A stretch of 64,000 nucleotides of DNA from Providencia alcalifaciens (GTDB taxonomy: Bacteria > Pseudomonadota > Gammaproteobacteria > Enterobacterales > Enterobacteriaceae). Below are positions 39,128 through 49,888 of the stretch, piece by piece; the first letter of the stretch is position 1; every line of letters starts with the position of its first letter. The notes beneath the pieces were generated by a model. It did not search any database, was not told the DNA's origin, and saw only the letters and a program-made list of their open reading frames with translations. Location: positions 889,353 to 953,352 of the forward strand of contig JAOQNJ010000001.1 of assembly GCA_025961275.1 (NCBI GenBank), in the 5' to 3' direction. Both the position numbers and the translations under genes were made by a program.

Positions 39128-39406
39128 ATGGCTTTATTGGATTTCTTTCTGTCGAGAAAAAAGCCGACAGCGAATATCGCAAAAGAGCGATTACAAATCA
39201 TTGTCGCAGAACGACGCCGTGGTGATAGTGAACCACCATATCTTGCTGATATGAAAAGAGATATTTTACAAGTTATTTGTAAATATGTTCAAGTTGATCC
39301 TGAAATGCTTTCGGTACAATTTGAACAAAAAGGCGATGATATCTCTGTTCTTGAACTGAATGTGACATTACCTGAAGGTGATGAGATCAAAGTTCCTGAA
39401 AAATAA
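39128..39406 (+). CDS. minE: cell division topological specificity factor MinE
   Basis: 92 residues. N-terminal membrane/MinD-contact segment [21 protein letters not shown], then the beta-rich topological specificity domain (about 35-88). It stimulates MinD ATPase and restricts division inhibition to the poles. It starts 3 bases after minD; the last gene of the operon. Confidence 0.97.
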   Translation: MALLDFFLSRKKPTANIAKERLQIIVAERRRGDSEPPYLADMKRDILQVICKYVQVDPEMLSVQFEQKGDDISVLELNVTLPEGDEIKVPEK

Positions 39407-39418
39407 TCATTACAAAGT

Positions 39419-39456
39419 AGCCGCTGTTACTGAGTCATAAATGGCGGCTTGCTTTT
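39419..39456 (+). terminator. minCDE terminator
   Basis: Stem AGCCGC/GCGGCT with a long loop, then TGCTTTTATT. Confidence 0.6.
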
Positions 39457-39965
39457 ATTATTTCTAGTGCAACAAAGCTTTATTGAGTCATGTTATAGAA
39501 ATGAATTAACACTTCTCTATTTTATGGCTTTGGTTTCCTGTTGCCTAAAATTATATTTTCGCTCAATTTTGTGATGAGCATCATAAAAAACAACTTGGTA
39601 ATTTCATCTTAAAATAATAACCAACTATTAGTGTATAACTATCATTATTTATATAGCCTCTCTACTCATAGTAACCAATCTCGATTACAGACTTTTTTCA
39701 CTTTATATTTTTTAATTACCTTAATGTGATAAATAACTAATAGCATATTATCCCCGTTATCTATTGAGTGCCCTACACCATAAATTAATTAATGCGCTTA
39801 GCTATTCGAATTAAATAGATAAGAAAAATATAACTAATAACCTTATACCTAAAATGATTTGAGTTGGTTATAGACGATAAATATAGATAATTTAAAAGAT
39901 ATCATAACGATATACGCGACCGATGACATATTAGAGTATGATGAATAAGAAAAAGTGGGGATAAT

Positions 39966-40000
39966 TATCCAATCCTAAGAATAAGACTCAGGATTGGATA
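39966..40000 (-). terminator. hairpin after rnd
   Basis: Perfect 11-bp stem TATCCAATCCT/AGGATTGGATA just beyond the rnd stop; short on T. Confidence 0.6.
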
Positions 40001-40008
40001 AAACGAAG

Positions 40009-41133
40009 TTAGTTAATCTGAACCAATAATTTTGAAATAGGATCTGCCAGTAATCTTCCACGCCAGCCGTCTAGTAGTTCTGGCGAATTGGATATAGATT
40101 TAATCCCCCAATGTACTGAGAGTAACTGATTTATTTGCCGTCTTGATGCAAGCAGTTCAGCATTGAATTTCTCATTTTCAGCAATGTCTTTGACAACAGC
40201 CTTAATCTCTTTAAACAATGTTTTATATTGAGGCTGATCATTAAGATTAGCGATAGGCTGAGGATATTCACCCTTGTCCATTTTCTGAGATTGTTCCACA
40301 ATACTCAGTAACCGCCTGCCATGACAACGTATTTCTTGCCCTGTTAGTCCTAACGAATCTAACTCACCTAAAGAGCTCGGTAGATAACGTGCAACTCTCC
40401 ACAGATGCTCTTCTTTCACCACAAAGTTAATTGCCATATCGCGTGCTTTGGCTTGATTTAATCGCCATTCAGCTAACATCTGTAGACAAGCCAATTGCTC
40501 ATCTCTTAATTGCGAAGCATTAGTAATATTGCGATAAGCCAGTGCAGGGTCTTGAACCTTTTGTCGACGAGATACCGTTCTTTGGCACTCTTCTTTTGCA
40601 TCATCGAGATAACCTGCCTCTTCAACTTTTTGCATAAGAATTTTTGCTAGAGGCAATAAGTACAAAACATCTGCAGCAGCATAATCACACTGTTTTTCAC
40701 TCAGTGGGCGTGCTAACCAATCGGTACGAGATTCACTTTTATCTAATTCCACCCCTAGATGTTCTAATACTAAGGAGGCAAAACCACAAGAAATTGGATA
40801 GCCTAAAAATGCTGCAACGACTTGCGTATCAATCATAGGGTCAGGCACACATACAAAATCATGTATAAAAACTTCGAGGTCTTCACTCCCTGCATGAAGA
40901 AATTTAACAACACTTTTATTCGTTAACAGGGCTTTAAATGGCGAAAAATCGCTAATAGATAAAGGATCAATCAGTGAAACTTGTTTTCCATCATAAAGCT
41001 GTAGCAAACCTAATTGAGGGTAATAAGTTCGAGTACGGACAAATTCAGTATCCAATGCTATCCATTCGGTTTCACTAGCCTGCAAGCATACTTGTGCGAG
41101 TTCGCTATCAGTTGTTACTAAACGATAATTCAA
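40009..41133 (-). CDS. rnd: ribonuclease D
   Basis: 374-residue 3'-5' exoribonuclease of tRNA maturation. DEDD exonuclease motifs: ALDTEFVRTRTYYP, LHAGSEDLEVF and the D/Y of QCDYAAADVLYLLPL; then an HRDC domain (about 210-290). The start is TTG at 41133, as in E. coli rnd, where UUG is the known initiation codon; AAGAG lies upstream. It follows fadD in the usual fadD-rnd order. Confidence 0.96.
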   Translation of the reverse strand: MNYRLVTTDSELAQVCLQASETEWIALDTEFVRTRTYYPQLGLLQLYDGKQVSLIDPLSISDFSPFKALLTNKSVVKFLHAGSEDLEVFIHDFVCVPDPMIDTQVVAAFLGYPISCGFASLVLEHLGVELDKSESRTDWLARPLSEKQCDYAAADVLYLLPLAKILMQKVEEAGYLDDAKEECQRTVSRRQKVQDPALAYRNITNASQLRDEQLACLQMLAEWRLNQAKARDMAINFVVKEEHLWRVARYLPSSLGELDSLGLTGQEIRCHGRRLLSIVEQSQKMDKGEYPQPIANLNDQPQYKTLFKEIKAVVKDIAENEKFNAELLASRRQINQLLSVHWGIKSISNSPELLDGWRGRLLADPISKLLVQIN

Positions 41134-41219
41134 AACAAATTTCTCTTATTATATTCTCATCACAGTAACGCCGGTAAAAACCGGCGTTACTAATAGGGGA
41201 ACAAAATGATAAATCAATG

Positions 41220-42908
41220 TTAAACTGTTGATTCATTCTTTTGCTTTTTTTCTTCATCACGTAGTTCTCTACGCAATATTTTACCAACATTAGACTTAGG
41301 TAATACATCACGAAATTCAAACGTTTTCGGGACTTTATAGGCAGTCAATGAACGACGGCAGTATGTCTTTAAGTCATCAGAAGTTAAGTTAGCATTCTTG
41401 GTCACAACAAATACCTTGACCGCTTCGCCTGTGCTCTCACTTGGTACGCTAATAGCGGCGCATTCAATAACATCAGGATGCGACGAGACAACATCTTCAA
41501 CTTCATTAGGATAAACATTAAACCCTGAGACAATAATCATATCTTTTTTACGATCAACAATGCGGATGTATCCCTCATTATCAATCTCAGCGATATCACC
41601 TGTCGCTAACCAGCCATCCTGCAAAACTTCAGCGGTTGAATCAGGACGATTCCAATATCCCTTCATCACCTGAGGGCCTCTTACCCACATTTCACCAGGT
41701 TTTCCAGATGCAACTTCATTACCCTCATCGTCGACCAGTTTAATGTCTGTAGATGGAACAGGTAAACCGATACTACCACTATAAGTCGACAGATTATACG
41801 GATTTCCGGTGACAAGTGGTGAACATTCTGTTAGCCCATAACCTTCTAATAAGTGCTTACCTGTCAGCTTCTGCCATTTCTCAGCCACTGCTTTCTGTAC
41901 AGGCATTCCCCCCCCCACTGAAAGCCTTAACTTAGAGAAATCGAGCTTTTGAAATTCAGCATTATGTAGCCATGCGTTGAACAGTGTATTTACACCCGTT
42001 ATCGCTGTGATTGGATAACGCGCTAATTCTTTAATTGTACCTGGCACATCTCGAGGATTAGTGATTAATAAATTAACCCCACCAACATTAATAAAAAGTA
42101 AGCAGTTAACCATTAAAGCAAAGACATGATAAAGCGGTAAGGCAGTAACAACAAATTCGGCACCAAACTTCAACACAGGACCATAAGCAGCTCGAGCCTG
42201 CTCTATATTAGCTAACATGTTACGGTGAGTCAGCATTGCACCTTTCGCAACGCCTGTGGTTCCTCCCGTGTATTGAAGAAATGCAAGGTCATCACCTGAT
42301 ATATTAGGCTTAATATACTGCATACGGTAGCCATAATGCATTGCACGACGAAATGAAATGGCATCGGGTAAATTGTATTTTGGTACTAAGCGCTTAACAT
42401 ATTTAACGACGAAATCGACTAATGTCGCTTTCGGGCGAGGAAGCTGATCCCCCATCCGGGTCAAAATAACATGCTTCACTTTCGTATTGAAAACAACTTT
42501 TTCAAGGGTATGAGCAAAATTCGACACAAGAACAATGGCAGTTGCGCCACTATCATTTAACTGGTGTTCAAGCTCTCTCGGTGTATAGAGTGGATTCACA
42601 TTAATAACCACCATACCCGCACGCAAGATACCAAATAGTGCGATAGGATATTGTAGAAGGTTTGGCATCATTAATGCGATACGGTCACCTTTTTTTAGCC
42701 CTAAACCGTTCTGTAAGTAGGCGGCAAAAGCGCGGCTTCTTTCTTCCAATTTACGATATGTCATCGTTGCACCCATATTTATGAATGCAGGTTGATCAGC
42801 ATATTGAGATACCGAATTTTCAAGTAGCTCAGCCAAAGAGGCAAAGCGATCAGGATCGATCTCTTCCGGCACATCGTTTGGGTAATTTTTCAGCCAGATT
42901 TTTTCCAA
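41220..42908 (-). CDS. fadD: long-chain fatty acid-CoA ligase
   Basis: 562 residues (E. coli 561). ATP/AMP signature [18 protein letters not shown] near residue 213, the acyl-binding motif [13 protein letters not shown], and the FACS signature ([12 protein letters not shown], then [19 protein letters not shown]) are intact. It activates long-chain fatty acids during uptake. The start is TTG at 42908, with AGGAG 7 bases upstream, giving [17 protein letters not shown]; an ORF reading further upstream has no homology. Lies between slp and rnd. Confidence 0.96.
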   Translation of the reverse strand: MEKIWLKNYPNDVPEEIDPDRFASLAELLENSVSQYADQPAFINMGATMTYRKLEERSRAFAAYLQNGLGLKKGDRIALMMPNLLQYPIALFGILRAGMVVINVNPLYTPRELEHQLNDSGATAIVLVSNFAHTLEKVVFNTKVKHVILTRMGDQLPRPKATLVDFVVKYVKRLVPKYNLPDAISFRRAMHYGYRMQYIKPNISGDDLAFLQYTGGTTGVAKGAMLTHRNMLANIEQARAAYGPVLKFGAEFVVTALPLYHVFALMVNCLLFINVGGVNLLITNPRDVPGTIKELARYPITAITGVNTLFNAWLHNAEFQKLDFSKLRLSVGGGMPVQKAVAEKWQKLTGKHLLEGYGLTECSPLVTGNPYNLSTYSGSIGLPVPSTDIKLVDDEGNEVASGKPGEMWVRGPQVMKGYWNRPDSTAEVLQDGWLATGDIAEIDNEGYIRIVDRKKDMIIVSGFNVYPNEVEDVVSSHPDVIECAAISVPSESTGEAVKVFVVTKNANLTSDDLKTYCRRSLTAYKVPKTFEFRDVLPKSNVGKILRRELRDEEKKQKNESTV

Positions 42909-43043
42909 AGTATGACTCCTGAATTTTAGTATAGTGATATAACCCAACATCCATTTAACAAAATATTAACTCAGCATACCAGTTTAAAAAATACACTGTG
43001 TTAAGGTTGAGAGGTCTATCACTAAATAAATTCCACTTATTTG

Positions 43044-43081
43044 AAATAACAATAGGCGGTCAATTCCGCCTATTGTTATTT
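43044..43081. terminator. strong bidirectional hairpin between slp and fadD
   Basis: Perfect 16-bp stem AAATAACAATAGGCGG/CCGCCTATTGTTATTT with a 6-base loop, T run on the plus side. Confidence 0.75.
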
Positions 43082-43283
43082 TTAGTTCATTATTCCAGAA
43101 TCATATCTGGTTTGAATATCTTAATGATACACATTTTTCAATGATTTTTGGACAAATTTACGTAATATCAATGAATAAACAGCTTAACTGTCAGTGAATA
43201 TGTTTCGATTAATCAAGAAATACTGGATGACATCAATAGCGGCTCATAGCCACTACAGATTTACATTGAATTAAGCAATAGAT

Positions 43284-43307
43284 AGAGGAGGCAATTCAGC
43301 CTCCTCT
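43284..43307 (-). terminator. hairpin after slp
   Basis: Perfect 9-bp GC-rich stem AGAGGAGGC/GCCTCCTCT directly downstream of the slp stop. Confidence 0.65.
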
Positions 43308-43320
43308 TAAAGGATAGAAT

Positions 43321-43923
43321 TTATTCTGTTAGATAGGTTTGAACTGGAGCAACCCCACCAGGGTAGCCAAAGCCATATCCATAACCCCAAGGATGATTGT
43401 AATAATAAGGATCACTATAATAACCATATCCCCAAGGAGCGACAGGAGGAAGAACGACACTTTGCATTAAATTCCAGCGTTGGTAGCCAGTTGCATTTAA
43501 AGTGATGTATTTGTAAGGTATTTCGCCAATTTTACCTGTTTGTTCACCTGTAATTGTGCCCACTACCGTGACATAACGTCCCTTAAAGTCAGCGGGCTCA
43601 AGGAAACGATTCACATAAGCATAAATACGACCTGTCGATGCCGTATTGAGCTCTGGAGCGGCATCATATTTACTCAGAGACATTACCGCAATTTCTAGAC
43701 GCGTTTTATTAGGTTCATTAAATACGGAAATAACCTTTCCACCGAAGCGTCCTTCTTGCCCAATATACATTTCTGGCGCATTTTGTACTGACGTTAAACT
43801 AACAGCAGGATTTGGTGACGAACCCTGAATCGATGAAGGTATAGACACACAACCTGTCAATGCTAACACACCTACAAATAAAACTGCTTTAAGTGCAGAG
43901 CGGCAGTTAATTTTTATTCCCAT
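43321..43923 (-). CDS. Slp family outer membrane lipoprotein
   Basis: 200 residues. Signal peptide with lipobox LTGC (Cys about residue 25), an Slp domain (about 40-165) and a Gly/Tyr/Pro-rich tail (WGYGYY, WGYGYGFGYPGG). Corresponds to E. coli YeaY, an Slp paralogue next to fadD. Function uncertain; related Slp is a stationary-phase, acid-induced outer-membrane protein. GGAGG lies 6 bases before the ATG. The IS256-family element lies 368 bp upstream. Confidence 0.85.
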   Translation of the reverse strand: MGIKINCRSALKAVLFVGVLALTGCVSIPSSIQGSSPNPAVSLTSVQNAPEMYIGQEGRFGGKVISVFNEPNKTRLEIAVMSLSKYDAAPELNTASTGRIYAYVNRFLEPADFKGRYVTVVGTITGEQTGKIGEIPYKYITLNATGYQRWNLMQSVVLPPVAPWGYGYYSDPYYYNHPWGYGYGFGYPGGVAPVQTYLTE

Positions 43924-44291
43924 ATCCCACCTCCGTTTAGCTTGATTATAAATTGATACGTTAAATATTCACATTAATATAATTTAAGATAACACGATAT
44001 GTTCAATAAGCGTAATAAATAACCCATAATTAAATCAATACGAGAGTGGCTTCTCATCGAAATGATTGGCAAGAATTTGTAGCAAGATAGCGAATTAGAC
44101 ACTATTTAAGTAACTACAATTATGATTTTAATCATCTGATAAAATTCATTAATTGACTTAGGATAATAGTTGATCAGTTTATTGAATGCTGAAAAATAAT
44201 TAATAAGCGTATCAGACAGCTATAGATAACAAATGCCGCTATCCCAAAGCAATGAGCTTAGCGTTGCGACGTGTAATCGATCCAGAAGAAA
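43924..44291. other. slp upstream region adjoining the IS256-family insertion
   Basis: No ORF supported. Contains the left copy of the IS target duplication at its end. Confidence 0.6.
44284..44291. repeat. IS256 target-site duplication, left copy
   Basis: AGAAGAAA, identical to 45606-45613. Confidence 0.9.
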
Positions 44292-45605
44292 GAGACTGTA
44301 ATTTAAATTGTGTATTTGCTTACTTTTGATATGTTAAATCCAACAATAAAGTAGGCAATATTATGGACGAAAAAAAATTAAAAGCGTTTGCAGCAGAATT
44401 TGCAAAAGGGATTAAAACCGAAGCTGACCTCAATCAGTTCACTCGAATGCTCACTAAATTAACCGTTGAAACGGCATTAAATGCTGAGTTGACTGAACAC
44501 CTCGGGCATGAGAAAAATACTGCTAAATCAGGCTCTAATACGCGTAATGGCTATTCATCCAAGACATTGTTAACTGATGATGGCGAATTTGAATTAAATA
44601 CTCCACGTGACCGTGAGAGTAGTTTCGAACCTCAATTAATCAAGAAAAATCAAACGCGTATCACTCAAATGGATAGTCAAATCTTATCTCTCTATGCAAA
44701 AGGGATGACCACACGTGAAATCGTCGCAACGTTTAAAGAAATGTACGATGCGGATGTTTCGCCTACTCTCATTTCAAAAGTCACTGATGCAGTTAAAGAA
44801 CAAGTCCAAGAATGGCAAAATCGGCCATTAGAATCGCTTTATCCCATTGTTTATCTTGATTGTATTGTGGTTAAAGTGCGTCATGATGGCAGTGTGATCA
44901 ATAAATCCATTTTTCTTGCTCTCGCCATCAATGCCGAAGGACACAAAGAACTTTTAGGGATGTGGATGGCTGAAAATGAAGGGGCTAAGTTTTGGTTATC
45001 GGTGTTAACTGAGCTTAAAAATCGGGGTGTCCAAGACATCTTGATTGCGTGTGTTGATGGTCTAAAAGGCTTCCCTGATGCGATAAACAGTGTTTACCCT
45101 CAAACGCAAATCCAATTATGCATCATCCACATGGTTCGTAACAGTTTGAAGTATGTCTCTTGGAAAGATTATAAAGCGTTGACTGCGGGTCTAAAAACAG
45201 TCTATCGTGCAGCAACAGAAGCTTCAGCGCTAATAGCACTGGAAAAATTCGCTTTAATATGGGATCAAAAACACCCACAAATAAGCAAACGCTGGTATGC
45301 ACATTGGGAAAATTTGAATACCTTTTTTTCTTACCCTGATGATATTCGCAAAGCGATTTATACAACAAATGCGATAGAATCATTAAATAGCGTTATTCGT
45401 CATGCGATTAAAAAACGTAAAGTGTTTCCCACCGATGATTCAGTACGTAAAGTGATTTATTTAGCTATTGAATCGGCCTCTAAAAAATGGAGTATGCCAA
45501 TTCAAAACTGGAAACAGGCAATGAGTCGTTTTATTATTGAGTTCGGTGACCGCCTAGACGGTCACATTTAATGAAGGGCAAATACACAGAATTATTTACA
45601 GGGTC
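44292..45605 (+). mobile_element. IS256-family insertion sequence, with 8-bp target duplication
   Basis: 1314 bp with imperfect terminal inverted repeats (GAGACTGTAA... on the left, GACCCTGTAA... read inward from the right; both continue to TGTGTATTTGC). It is flanked by direct repeats AGAAGAAA at 44284-44291 and 45606-45613. It contains one intact transposase gene. The perfect duplication indicates a recent, unrearranged insertion between slp and tsaB. Confidence 0.93.
44363..45571 (+). CDS. IS256-family transposase
   Basis: 402-residue transposase (Transposase_mut family). DDE residues are recognisable: D in YLDCIVVKVRHDG, D in ACVDGLKGFPDAI, E in TTNAIESLNSVIRHAIKKR. An N-terminal helical DNA-binding region (1 to about 130) includes MTTREIVATFKEMY. 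The frame is complete, so the element is probably mobile. No second copy in this window. Confidence 0.95.
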   Translation: MDEKKLKAFAAEFAKGIKTEADLNQFTRMLTKLTVETALNAELTEHLGHEKNTAKSGSNTRNGYSSKTLLTDDGEFELNTPRDRESSFEPQLIKKNQTRITQMDSQILSLYAKGMTTREIVATFKEMYDADVSPTLISKVTDAVKEQVQEWQNRPLESLYPIVYLDCIVVKVRHDGSVINKSIFLALAINAEGHKELLGMWMAENEGAKFWLSVLTELKNRGVQDILIACVDGLKGFPDAINSVYPQTQIQLCIIHMVRNSLKYVSWKDYKALTAGLKTVYRAATEASALIALEKFALIWDQKHPQISKRWYAHWENLNTFFSYPDDIRKAIYTTNAIESLNSVIRHAIKKRKVFPTDDSVRKVIYLAIESASKKWSMPIQNWKQAMSRFIIEFGDRLDGHI

Positions 45606-45613
45606 AGAAGAAA
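45606..45613. repeat. IS256 target-site duplication, right copy
   Basis: AGAAGAAA, identical to 44284-44291. Confidence 0.9.
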
Positions 45614-45713
45614 CTTGAGGTATGGTTAATAGATAAAGAAAATCAATGGTTATATTGAATTCAATATTCAAATTAATATAGCCATAGTAAAAGATATTCT
45701 TCAACAGCGTAGA

Positions 45714-46409
45714 TTAACGACCCGGCAATTTCTTCCACGTCACTTCATTGCGTAAATAAGTGGGTTCTACATCCTCTACTGATTGTATTTTACCTGCTAA
45801 CCATAAACGCTCAGCAATAGGTAGCATATCTTGTGCAGCTGGAAGTTCCACTTTGCTATTAATTAATGTTAATTCACTATCTTGTAGCTGTCCATAGGCC
45901 TGCCATCCAGTACCTGCAGATACCCATTGGCCTTTTAAACCTGTCATTTTATCTCTGAAAACATCAGGGCTCATGACTGCTTCACTTTCCTCACCCAGCC
46001 ATATACCATCTTCTGTACGCTGGTATTGCGCGCAATACACTTCTGACATACGAGCATCAATAGCAGTTAATACTTTTGACTGGCCACTAATACGGTAGGC
46101 CCCTTCTGCCAATGTCATCAAGGATGAGATACCAATCATAGGCAAATTGGCTCCTAGTGCTAACCCTTGTGCAATACCGACACCAATGCGCACTCCCGTA
46201 AAACTACCTGGACCACGACCAAATGCTAACGCATCTAACTGCTGTAATGTGATCCCTGCTTGCAATAATACCTCTTCAACCATCGGCAATACTTTTTGAG
46301 TATGCTCACGAGGTGAAATTGCAAAACGAGAAATAATTTCTCCATCGCATAATAGTGCGACTGAACATGCTTCTGTTGCTGTATCAACAGCAAGAATACG
46401 GCTGGACAT
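45714..46409 (-). CDS. tsaB: tRNA threonylcarbamoyladenosine biosynthesis protein TsaB
   Basis: 231 residues (E. coli TsaB 231). ASKHA-fold N-terminus [16 protein letters not shown] and the [23 protein letters not shown] motif are intact. Partner of TsaD and TsaE in making t6A on tRNAs reading ANN codons; essential in E. coli. ATG at 46409 has GGAG 7 bases upstream; the longer frame lacks homology. Lies between yoaA and slp as in E. coli, except for the IS256-family element downstream. Confidence 0.95.
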   Translation of the reverse strand: MSSRILAVDTATEACSVALLCDGEIISRFAISPREHTQKVLPMVEEVLLQAGITLQQLDALAFGRGPGSFTGVRIGVGIAQGLALGANLPMIGISSLMTLAEGAYRISGQSKVLTAIDARMSEVYCAQYQRTEDGIWLGEESEAVMSPDVFRDKMTGLKGQWVSAGTGWQAYGQLQDSELTLINSKVELPAAQDMLPIAERLWLAGKIQSVEDVEPTYLRNEVTWKKLPGR

Positions 46410-46546
46410 GCCACAACTCCGGCAAATGATTAAATTTGATGTCACCACGCTCGCATGGCAACCTGAAAATTGGTGTTTATACTAGCACAAACTATTAGTT
46501 AAATAGCAGAAAAACGACTCTAGTGCCTTGGTTTAACTATTATTAT

Positions 46547-48457
46547 TCACTTCTGTTCTTTTTTTTCAAGAAACTCAATTGCTTTTGTTAAACTTCGTGT
46601 TCTCGGTGACGGTGGTAAGCTACTTAAAAAAATTTCACCATAAGGGCGGGTCACTAAACGGTTATCACAAATCACAATCACGCCATAATCGCTGGTATCA
46701 CGAATCAGTCGTCCCACACCTTGCTTCAAGGTAATCACTGCATCAGGTAGTTGAACATCCGCAAAAGGATCACCACCTCGCAGTTGGCAATCCTCAATGC
46801 GCGCACGTAATAGAGGGTCATCAGGCGAAGTAAATGGCAGTTTATCAATAATCACGCAAGTGAGTTCATCCCCTCGTACATCAACACCTTCCCAAAAGCT
46901 GCTAGTTGCTACTAGTACTGCATTGCCCGCCGCAATAAACTGAGATAGCAATTTATTCTTGCTACTTTCACCTTGCATGAATATAGGTAAGGTCAGCGTT
47001 GATTTAAATTCTTCAGCTAATTCACGCATCATCATGTGAGAGGTACACAGGAAAAAGCAACGCCCTTGGTTTTTGATAATCAAAGGTCGTAACATGGTGG
47101 CTAACTTCTGAGCTATTCCTTTCTGATTTGTTTCTGGCAGAAAACGAGGCACACAAAGTAACGTTTGGCTTTGATAATCAAATGGGCTGGCTAATAACAG
47201 GGTTTTAGCTGATGTTAATCCAAGCCTGTCAGTAAAATAATTGAGTTGATCATTAACAGACAGTGTTGCAGAGGTAAAAATCCAACTAGCAGGAGTATTT
47301 GCTATCATTTCACCAAATTTATCTGCAACAGTCAGGGGAGTTAAAGCTAATAAGAAATGACGTCCATAACTTTCAAACCAATAACTGTAACCAGGGATCG
47401 TGACATCTTTCAGCCTATTTAGACGATTACGGTACATAGTTACGCGTTCAAAGATAGAATCTAAGCTCTGAGAGCGCCCTAATGATGCTTTGACCACCTC
47501 GTAACAGAGCTCAAGTGAATCATCGAGTAACGTAAGCGCTCGTTGTACTGTCGGCATTTTTAATAAATCGCGTAAATTACCGCGAAAACTGTTTTCACCT
47601 AAATTAAGACGAAAATCTAGCGCACTTTGACTCAGTCTATCCGCACTTTTTTGTAATTGAATTTGATCTTTTAATTCTGTACGGTAGGTCATCACCATAT
47701 CACGTGCGAGATCCAATAATTGACGACTACTGAGCTGTTGACCAAAGTATTGACTTGCGATATCAGGTATTTGATGTGCTTCATCGAAAATCATTACATC
47801 TGCTTGCGGCATTAATTCGCCAAATCCCGTATCTTTGACAACACGATCAGCCATAAATAAATGGTGATTTACGACGATAACATCAGCATCTAAAGCCTTG
47901 CGACGTGCTTTAAGTACAAAGCACTCTTGATAACGCGGACAATCACTGCCTAAGCAATTGTCATTCGTACTGGTCACTAATGGCCAAACTGTATGATCCT
48001 CCGCTATATCATGGCAGGTACTCACATCGCCTGATTCAGATTCAATTGACCAGCCGCGTAAGCGAACTACGGCAGATAAAATTTCAGGTTCTAGGCTTCC
48101 GCCACCCAGTGATTGTTGATCCAAACGCTCTAAGCAAAGATAATTTGAACGGCCTTTCAATAAAGCAGTACGACCTTTGTATTGCATCGCATCAATAATC
48201 GTGGGCAAGTCACGATGATAAAGTTGATCTTGTAATGCTTTCGATCCTGTAGAAACAATCACTTTTTTACCGGAACGTAATGCGGGGACTAAATATGCAT
48301 AGGTTTTACCGGTTCCCGTCCCTGCTTCAGCCACCAGCACTTGCTTTGTTTCAATCGCATCAGTGACTGCACTGGACATAGTGACCTGAGCCGCTCGAGG
48401 TTGAAAACCTGAGATTGTTCTAGCAAGAAAGCCATTGGAGGAAAAATCGTCGTGCAC
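46547..48457 (-). CDS. yoaA: DinG-family ATP-dependent helicase YoaA
   Basis: 636 residues (E. coli YoaA 636). Superfamily 2 XPD-like: Walker A AEAGTGTGKTYAYL (about 44), [4Fe-4S] ligand cysteines around 110-185 (for example DNCLGSDCPRYQECF), DEAH box MIFDEAHQIPDIA, and C-terminal motifs TSSFWEGVDVRG and QGVGRLIRD. Works with DNA polymerase III chi in replication-fork repair. The start is GTG at 48457 with AGG 8 bases upstream. Confidence 0.95.
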   Translation of the reverse strand: MHDDFSSNGFLARTISGFQPRAAQVTMSSAVTDAIETKQVLVAEAGTGTGKTYAYLVPALRSGKKVIVSTGSKALQDQLYHRDLPTIIDAMQYKGRTALLKGRSNYLCLERLDQQSLGGGSLEPEILSAVVRLRGWSIESESGDVSTCHDIAEDHTVWPLVTSTNDNCLGSDCPRYQECFVLKARRKALDADVIVVNHHLFMADRVVKDTGFGELMPQADVMIFDEAHQIPDIASQYFGQQLSSRQLLDLARDMVMTYRTELKDQIQLQKSADRLSQSALDFRLNLGENSFRGNLRDLLKMPTVQRALTLLDDSLELCYEVVKASLGRSQSLDSIFERVTMYRNRLNRLKDVTIPGYSYWFESYGRHFLLALTPLTVADKFGEMIANTPASWIFTSATLSVNDQLNYFTDRLGLTSAKTLLLASPFDYQSQTLLCVPRFLPETNQKGIAQKLATMLRPLIIKNQGRCFFLCTSHMMMRELAEEFKSTLTLPIFMQGESSKNKLLSQFIAAGNAVLVATSSFWEGVDVRGDELTCVIIDKLPFTSPDDPLLRARIEDCQLRGGDPFADVQLPDAVITLKQGVGRLIRDTSDYGVIVICDNRLVTRPYGEIFLSSLPPSPRTRSLTKAIEFLEKKEQK

Positions 48458-48671
48458 CGAAAACCTATCTATTATCTAATTAGAAGGCGGATATTTTATC
48501 ATGTCTTGCCTACTACCGCTGAGCTAATTCTTACAGTCACTAAATGCCATTGATATCTTGACCTTAATTTGGTCACTAGCCACAATTAAATCGAGTTAAA
48601 TCTAATCCACAGACGATGCAACTTATATATCTAAATGTTATTCTTAAAAAACACACTGATAAGGAACAATT

Positions 48672-49019
48672 ATGGCTATTGAACGAATTGACCCTGACAA
48701 TCGTTGGTCTGAAGCTGTTATTCACAATGACGTTGTCTACTACACTAGCGTCCCTGAAAATTTAGATGCTGATATCATTGCACAAACGGCTAACACGCTT
48801 TCAGCTATTGATATTCTTTTGCAGCGCGTAGGGTCTCATAAAAGCAAGATCTTAGACGCGACCATATTCCTTGCTGATAAAGCGGATTTTGCGGGGATGA
48901 ACCAAGCATGGGATGCATGGGTTGTAGCCGGTAGTGCACCCGTTCGATGTACCGTTCAAGTGGCACTGATGAAACCTGAATATAAAGTTGAAATCAAGAT
49001 TGTTGCAGCAATTGAATAA
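48672..49019 (+). CDS. yoaB: Rid family protein YoaB
   Basis: 115-residue Rid-domain protein (E. coli YoaB 114 aa) starting MAIERIDPDNRWSEAVIHND. It keeps the Arg of the family's catalytic site in APVRCTVQVAL. Divergent from yoaA, as in E. coli. Probable 2-aminoacrylate or related imine deaminase; not proved for YoaB. Confidence 0.93.
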   Translation: MAIERIDPDNRWSEAVIHNDVVYYTSVPENLDADIIAQTANTLSAIDILLQRVGSHKSKILDATIFLADKADFAGMNQAWDAWVVAGSAPVRCTVQVALMKPEYKVEIKIVAAIE

Positions 49020-49087
49020 TGAATTGCAATTGTTAAGTTATAGAGTTCACTGACTCTTATCTTTGCAGCTGGATAGAATAGAAAAGC

Positions 49088-49122
49088 AAAGAGCTGACCA
49101 CATATCGCGATCAGCTCTTTTT
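49088..49122. terminator. bidirectional terminator, yoaB / mdtI
   Basis: 10-bp stem AAAGAGCTGA/TCAGCTCTTT with flanking A and T runs, between convergent genes. Confidence 0.85.
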
Positions 49123-49124
49123 AA

Positions 49125-49457
49125 TTATGACATTTTGATGAGGACCATCCCTAACAATAATAGGACAATACCTCCCCACCCTTTATAGTTCAGTCGCTGA
49201 TTAAAGAGTATCCAACCTGCCGCCACTGTGGCGATAATTCCAAAAGCTCCCCATAGAGCATAAGCAATTGATAATTCAATACCTTTAACCGCTTGAGCAA
49301 GTGCACTAAACGCACCTAATACCGCAACTAGCGATAAAATACCTAACCAATAGCGTTTAAAACCATTCGACATCTTCAAGAAAATATTGGCGAGGATTTC
49401 AAGCACCACAGCAATTACAAGAAATGCAGCGTGCCACCATTCAAATTGACCGTCCAT
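49125..49457 (-). CDS. mdtI: spermidine exporter subunit MdtI (SMR family)
   Basis: 110 residues, four membrane helices. [25 protein letters not shown] and the conserved Glu of helix 1 match E. coli MdtI (109 aa). Forms a heteromer with MdtJ to export spermidine. ATG at 49457 is chosen (AGAGG 7 bases upstream); an upstream TTG overlaps the mdtJ stop. Second gene of the mdtJI operon. Confidence 0.94.
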   Translation of the reverse strand: MDGQFEWWHAAFLVIAVVLEILANIFLKMSNGFKRYWLGILSLVAVLGAFSALAQAVKGIELSIAYALWGAFGIIATVAAGWILFNQRLNYKGWGGIVLLLLGMVLIKMS

Positions 49458-49459
49458 AA

Positions 49460-49888
49460 TCAAGCCTCTGTTTTAACACTATGATGTGATAAACCACTTG
49501 ATTTTACAGCCGATACAGCGCGCCCTGCTACATCTTTTACTGTTTGAGCAGACTTGCTCACGGTCGCTTTCTTAGTACCTGATTTTATCAGCCCAATGCC
49601 AGCAATCAATAAGACTAAACCACCTATTTTCATAGGGGACAGTGATTCGCCAAACCACATTACGCTAAAGGTCGTAATAAATAATATACCAATACCTTCC
49701 CAAAGTGCGTACGCAACGCCTAATGCCACTTTTTTTACGGCTATAGCCAGTAAAATATAGGAAGATGCAATCATTACATACATAACGACCATTCCAGTAA
49801 AATCACCACTAACACTGGCATGCTTCATAGATAAAGTACCGATCACTTCGGTAACAATAGCTAATACTAAAAATATCCAATATATCAT
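49460..49888 (-). CDS. mdtJ: spermidine exporter subunit MdtJ (SMR family)
   Basis: 142 residues. Four membrane helices, [21 protein letters not shown] at the start with the conserved Glu, [21 protein letters not shown] later. Longer than E. coli MdtJ (121 aa) because of a Lys/Ser/Ala-rich cytosolic tail (about 110-142). Pairs with MdtI. GAGAGA precedes the ATG by 8 bases. Mdt-type promoters in E. coli respond to spermidine through a leader ORF; no clear homologue of that leader is seen here. Confidence 0.93.
   Translation of the reverse strand: MIYWIFLVLAIVTEVIGTLSMKHASVSGDFTGMVVMYVMIASSYILLAIAVKKVALGVAYALWEGIGILFITTFSVMWFGESLSPMKIGGLVLLIAGIGLIKSGTKKATVSKSAQTVKDVAGRAVSAVKSSGLSHHSVKTEA

Larger units (their letters stand above)
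39407..40008. other. convergent intergenic region, minE / rnd
   Basis: 600 bases, AT-rich, no ORF supported. Terminator hairpins lie at both ends. Confidence 0.55.
42909..43320. other. intergenic region, slp / fadD
   Basis: Holds two strong hairpins and the fadD promoter region; no ORF supported. Confidence 0.6.
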
